DNA of 8,376 nucleotides, from positions 1 through 8,376 of the forward strand of contig JBEKLP010000094.1 in the NCBI GenBank assembly GCA_050010135.1, given 5' to 3'. The number at the start of each line of letters is the position of its first letter. Positions within the stretch are counted from its first letter, which is position 1. This DNA is from FEN-1073 sp050010135 (GTDB lineage: Bacteria > Chloroflexota > Anaerolineae > Anaerolineales > RBG-16-64-43). Made by a program: the position numbers and the translations under genes. The notes beneath the pieces are model-generated. The model ran no database searches, was not told where the DNA came from, and was given only the letters and a program-made list of their open reading frames with translations. Below, in pieces: positions 6,732 to 8,376 of the stretch.

Positions 6732-7112
6732 ATGCTTGCACTGAATCGTGTTCAATTGATCGGTCGTTTGGGGAAGGATCCGGAAACGCGTGCGTTGCCT
6801 TCCGGAAAGAAAGTCTGTTCCTTCTCGCTCGCGGTGGATAGCCGTTGGAAAAACGGCAACGGCGAAATCAAGGAAGCCACCGAGTGGTTCCCCGTCGAAA
6901 TCTGGGGACGGTTGGGAGAGATTTGCAACCAGTATCTCTCCAAGGGGCGGCTGGTATACGTGGAAGGCCGCGTGCAAACCGACCACTGGCAGGATGACAA
7001 GGGGGATCCGCATTCGCGCACCAAGGTAGTCGGCGGGATCATGCAGATCCTCGACCGGAAGCCGGAAGAGCCCGAGGTGGCTGCGGTAACCGAAGAGGAA
7101 ACTGTCGCCTGA
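6732..7112 (+). CDS. ssb: Single-stranded DNA-binding protein (short form)
   Basis: The protein has 126 residues and would bind single-stranded DNA during replication, recombination and repair. The OB fold covers residues 1-110: LNRVQLIGRLGKDPETR at the N-terminus, the aromatic core EWFPVEIWGR (51-60) and GRLVYVEGRVQTDHW (72-86). W52, W58 and W86 are candidates for base stacking. Family members are often longer (about 150-180 residues), with a Gly/Pro/Gln-rich tail and an acidic tip close to DDDIPF that recruits partner enzymes. Here the tail is only about 16 residues, Glu-rich, and ends EEETVA, with no such tip. It may be a second Ssb paralogue or a lineage variant. It has its own promoter and is not next to rpsF or rpsR, the frequent partners of ssb. 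Confidence 0.95.
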   Translation: MLALNRVQLIGRLGKDPETRALPSGKKVCSFSLAVDSRWKNGNGEIKEATEWFPVEIWGRLGEICNQYLSKGRLVYVEGRVQTDHWQDDKGDPHSRTKVVGGIMQILDRKPEEPEVAAVTEEETVA

Positions 7113-7253
7113 CCCCGCTTTCGCCAATCGTTTTCGGAAATGACCAGCGCCGGTCGATGTTCAGTTTTTTCTGAAGGAATGGGACATCGGCCAACCCGAC
7201 GGGATTAAACCCCAGGTTGTTTCAAGCCTATCCATCGGATAGCGAAAGCGGGG
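7113..7253 (+). ncRNA. Candidate structured RNA or 3' UTR element after ssb (family not recognised)
   Basis: This gene-free stretch begins at the base after the ssb stop. It is closed by a perfect 12-bp inverted repeat, CCCCGCTTTCGC (7113-7124) with GCGAAAGCGGGG (7242-7253). Inside, GGTCGATG (7152-7159) pairs with CATCGGCC (7185-7192), capped by TTCAG/CTGAA around a T6 loop. CTATCC (7228-7233) pairs with GGATAG (7237-7242), overlapping the closing arm by one base. A strong terminator follows 8 nt later. No motif of 6S, tmRNA, SRP RNA, RNase P RNA or a riboswitch that I know was recognised, and no promoter is seen inside the end of ssb. A MITE-like element is an alternative, but I see no target-site duplication. 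Confidence 0.4.
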
Positions 7254-7261
7254 CTTAAAAG

Positions 7262-7296
7262 AAAACCGCCTCTCCTTTTGGGAGAGGCGGTTTTTT
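7262..7296. terminator. Strong bidirectional intrinsic terminator between ssb and rpsO
   Basis: A perfect 14-bp stem, with AAAACCGCCTCTCC as left arm (7262-7275), closes a TTTTG loop (7276-7280). Six Ts end the plus-strand copy, and the minus-strand copy ends TTTTCTTTT. It can stop transcripts from ssb on the plus strand and from rpsO on the minus strand; the rpsO stop codon lies only a few bases away. Confidence 0.92.
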
Positions 7297-7300
7297 GCGC

Positions 7301-7576
7301 CTATTGGGTTTGACGCAAATTAAGTTTCTCCGTCACCTCGCGGTATTTTTCCGGGTTGGTTCTGCCCAGATACGCCAGATGGCGGCGTCTCTGTCCCACC
7401 ATTTTCAGCAACCCGCGCCGGGAGGATTCGTCGTGCTTGTTTTTCTTGAGGTGCTCGGTGAGCTGGTTGATGCGCGCGGTCAGCACCGCGATCTGCACCT
7501 CGGGCGAGCCAGTGTCGCTGTCGTGCCGGTGGAACTGGCCCATGAGTTTCAGTTTCTCTTGCGTTTGGAGGGTCAT
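7301..7576 (-). CDS. rpsO: 30S ribosomal protein S15
   Basis: The 91-residue product is a primary 16S rRNA-binding protein of the small-subunit platform, also contacting the large subunit across a bridge. The family signature is clear: HDSDTGSPEVQIAVLT (18-33), INQLTEHLKKNKHDESSRRGLL (36-57) and RRRHLAYL (63-70). Its length is 2-3 residues above the usual 88-89. The ATG at 7576 is preceded by AGAGG only 2 nt away and AAAGGA about 10 nt away; the latter is the better ribosome site. It stands alone between its own promoter and the terminator at 7262-7296. pnp, often the next gene after rpsO, is not downstream here. The leader may allow S15 autoregulation. Confidence 0.97.
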   Translation of the reverse strand: MTLQTQEKLKLMGQFHRHDSDTGSPEVQIAVLTARINQLTEHLKKNKHDESSRRGLLKMVGQRRRHLAYLGRTNPEKYREVTEKLNLRQTQ

Positions 7577-7649
7577 GACCTCTGCGTCCTTTTCTTTCCT
7601 GCAGGTCGCCCAGCCGGTAGCTTTTTGCCTCCGGGGGGTCTAGTCAGGT
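7577..7649 (-). promoter_or_regulatory. Potentially structured rpsO leader, possible S15 autoregulatory site
   Basis: In the expected leader (about 73 nt) two hairpins can form. The first (7614-7634) has CCGG/CCGG arms continued by GGC/GCT around an A5 loop. The second pairs GACC and TGC with GCA and GGTC (7577-7607), with a 2-nt bulge; it covers the AGAGG next to the ATG and leaves AAAGGA in its loop. Many bacteria control rpsO by S15 binding to its own leader, using differing structures. The pairings are seen; the regulation is inference. Confidence 0.35.
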
Positions 7650-7655
7650 GGGGGG

Positions 7656-7668
7656 ATTATACCAAAAC
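7656..7668 (-). promoter_or_regulatory. Extended -10 promoter of rpsO
   Basis: On the minus strand a perfect -10 TATAAT (complement of 7656-7661) is preceded by TGG, an extended -10. No good -35 lies 17 nt upstream, which is tolerated with extended -10 elements. Transcription would start near 7649. Confidence 0.6.
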
Positions 7669-7684
7669 GCAAGCCCGCTCCCGG

Positions 7685-7690
7685 TATAAT
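7685..7690 (+). promoter_or_regulatory. -10 element of the rightmost gene, positioned for a leaderless mRNA
   Basis: A consensus TATAAT ends 7 nt before the ATG at 7698, so transcription would start at or one base before the start codon. No convincing -35 is visible at 7662-7667. The GGAGG at 7693-7697 touches the ATG and is too close to act as a normal Shine-Dalgarno for it. Confidence 0.45.
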
Positions 7691-7697
7691 CTGGAGG

Positions 7698-8376
7698 ATG
7701 GTCGATCGCCGGATCGCTTATTCGGCAGGGCTGGTGCTGATTCTGGCGGCTGCGACGCTGTGGAATGCGCCGCACCGGCCGGAAATCCGTCCCTTGCCGG
7801 CCGACTGGTCCGGGACGAAGGACGCTGCCCCATATCAATTGTCGGTTTTCCCCGATAGCGCCATTTACGACGGGGATTGGTTGGGGGTTGAGACACAGAC
7901 GGATTCAACCCCCGGAGATACTCGACTACAGGTGCGTCTGGATTCTCCCAACGCTTCCCCTTTGGTGGAGGGGAATCTTCCCCCCAACCGGATGGGCGAT
8001 TTTTTGCTCGCGCAATGGCCGTGGATCTGGAATTCCGCCGGCCAGAGCGGGTGGCATACGCTTTTCGTCAACCCGACCGGCGGGACCGGGACCGATCCCT
8101 TAAATAATGCGACCTTGCTGCAATACCCGGTGCGGATCCTGCCCGCCGCTCTGCGGCCCGTGTTACGGCGGAATACGCTTTGGCGGGAAGCGGCAGGCAC
8201 TTGCTGTAATTACTATTATCTGACCGGAACCGAAAGCGAACGCGACCTCGCCGAATTAATGGAATTAACGGAAAAAACTTATCGCGAAATCACCACCAGG
8301 ATGCTGGGCAGTTCGTCGAAGCTCACCGTTGTTTTTCTTCCCAGGCTTTATGGCCAGGGCGGATTGGCCGACGGCG
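7698..8376 (+). CDS. Exported or membrane-anchored protein, possibly peptidase MA-like (3' end beyond window)
   Basis: I translated this by hand; 226 codons are present and the frame is open at the right edge. Residues 1-23 are a short basic start (DRR) and a hydrophobic run (GLVLILAAATLW), a signal anchor or signal peptide. Residues about 45-150 look like a beta-rich extracytoplasmic region, with PYQLSVFPDSAIYDGDW and WHTLFVNPTGGTG. Residues 168-226 read TCCNYYYLTGTESERDL, then a probable helix, then KLTVVFLPRLYGQGG. That order, a YYLTGT-like strand, a helix and a strand with a conserved-looking LPRLYGQGG, recalls the start of peptidase MA-like (gluzincin) domains. The HExxH site that would prove this lies beyond the window, so the function is tentative. 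The gene is divergent from rpsO. Confidence 0.75.
   Translation, partial: MVDRRIAYSAGLVLILAAATLWNAPHRPEIRPLPADWSGTKDAAPYQLSVFPDSAIYDGDWLGVETQTDSTPGDTRLQVRLDSPNASPLVEGNLPPNRMGDFLLAQWPWIWNSAGQSGWHTLFVNPTGGTGTDPLNNATLLQYPVRILPAALRPVLRRNTLWREAAGTCCNYYYLTGTESERDLAELMELTEKTYREITTRMLGSSSKLTVVFLPRLYGQGGLADG

Noticed and set aside
7113..7253. A MITE or other small transposable element bounded by the 12-bp inverted repeat.
   Set aside because: No target-site duplication is visible at the ends, no second copy occurs in the window, and the position right at the ssb stop before a terminator fits an RNA structure better.

Overview
The window looks like ordinary chromosomal DNA from a GC-rich, probably mesophilic bacterium. 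The style of its genes suggests the phylum Chloroflexota (Anaerolineae-like): GAF/PAS signalling proteins with receiver-like domains, a lipoprotein-like HtrA protease with a Thr/Pro linker, and a secreted YkuD L,D-transpeptidase. That placement is inference; no rRNA or other definitive marker is present. No insertion sequence, CRISPR array, tRNA, rRNA or prophage gene is visible.

Layout: (1) 1-2643, minus strand: a two-gene signalling operon. A receiver-like/GAF protein comes first and overlaps by 8 bp a receiver-like/GAF/PAS sensor histidine kinase that runs off the left edge. Both receiver-like domains lack the phosphoacceptor Asp. (2) 2644-2947: a divergent intergenic region with one clear promoter on each strand. 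(3) 2948-6543, plus strand: a class II (zinc-finger-less) DnaJ/CbpA-type co-chaperone, a membrane-anchored HtrA-like serine protease, and a secreted L,D-transpeptidase. These concern protein quality control and the cell envelope. (4) 6547-7112: a promoter and a short single-stranded DNA-binding protein, ssb. (5) 7113-7296: a region without a gene that could form a structured RNA closed by a perfect 12-bp inverted repeat, followed by a strong bidirectional terminator. (6) 7301-7576, minus: rpsO (ribosomal protein S15) as a single-gene unit with a potentially structured leader. (7) 7698-8376, plus: the N-terminal part of an exported or membrane-anchored protein, possibly peptidase MA-like. Its -10 element lies 7 nt before the ATG, which suggests a leaderless mRNA.

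The genes do not form one obvious system. The nearest to a theme is folding and envelope maintenance (DnaJ, HtrA, L,D-transpeptidase) beside a sensory operon. No convincing undescribed multi-gene system was found. The points most worth a second look are the possible RNA between ssb and rpsO, the paired degenerate receiver domains, the mirrored -10 elements between rpsO and the last gene, and the repeated TTGGAT motifs before the protease gene.
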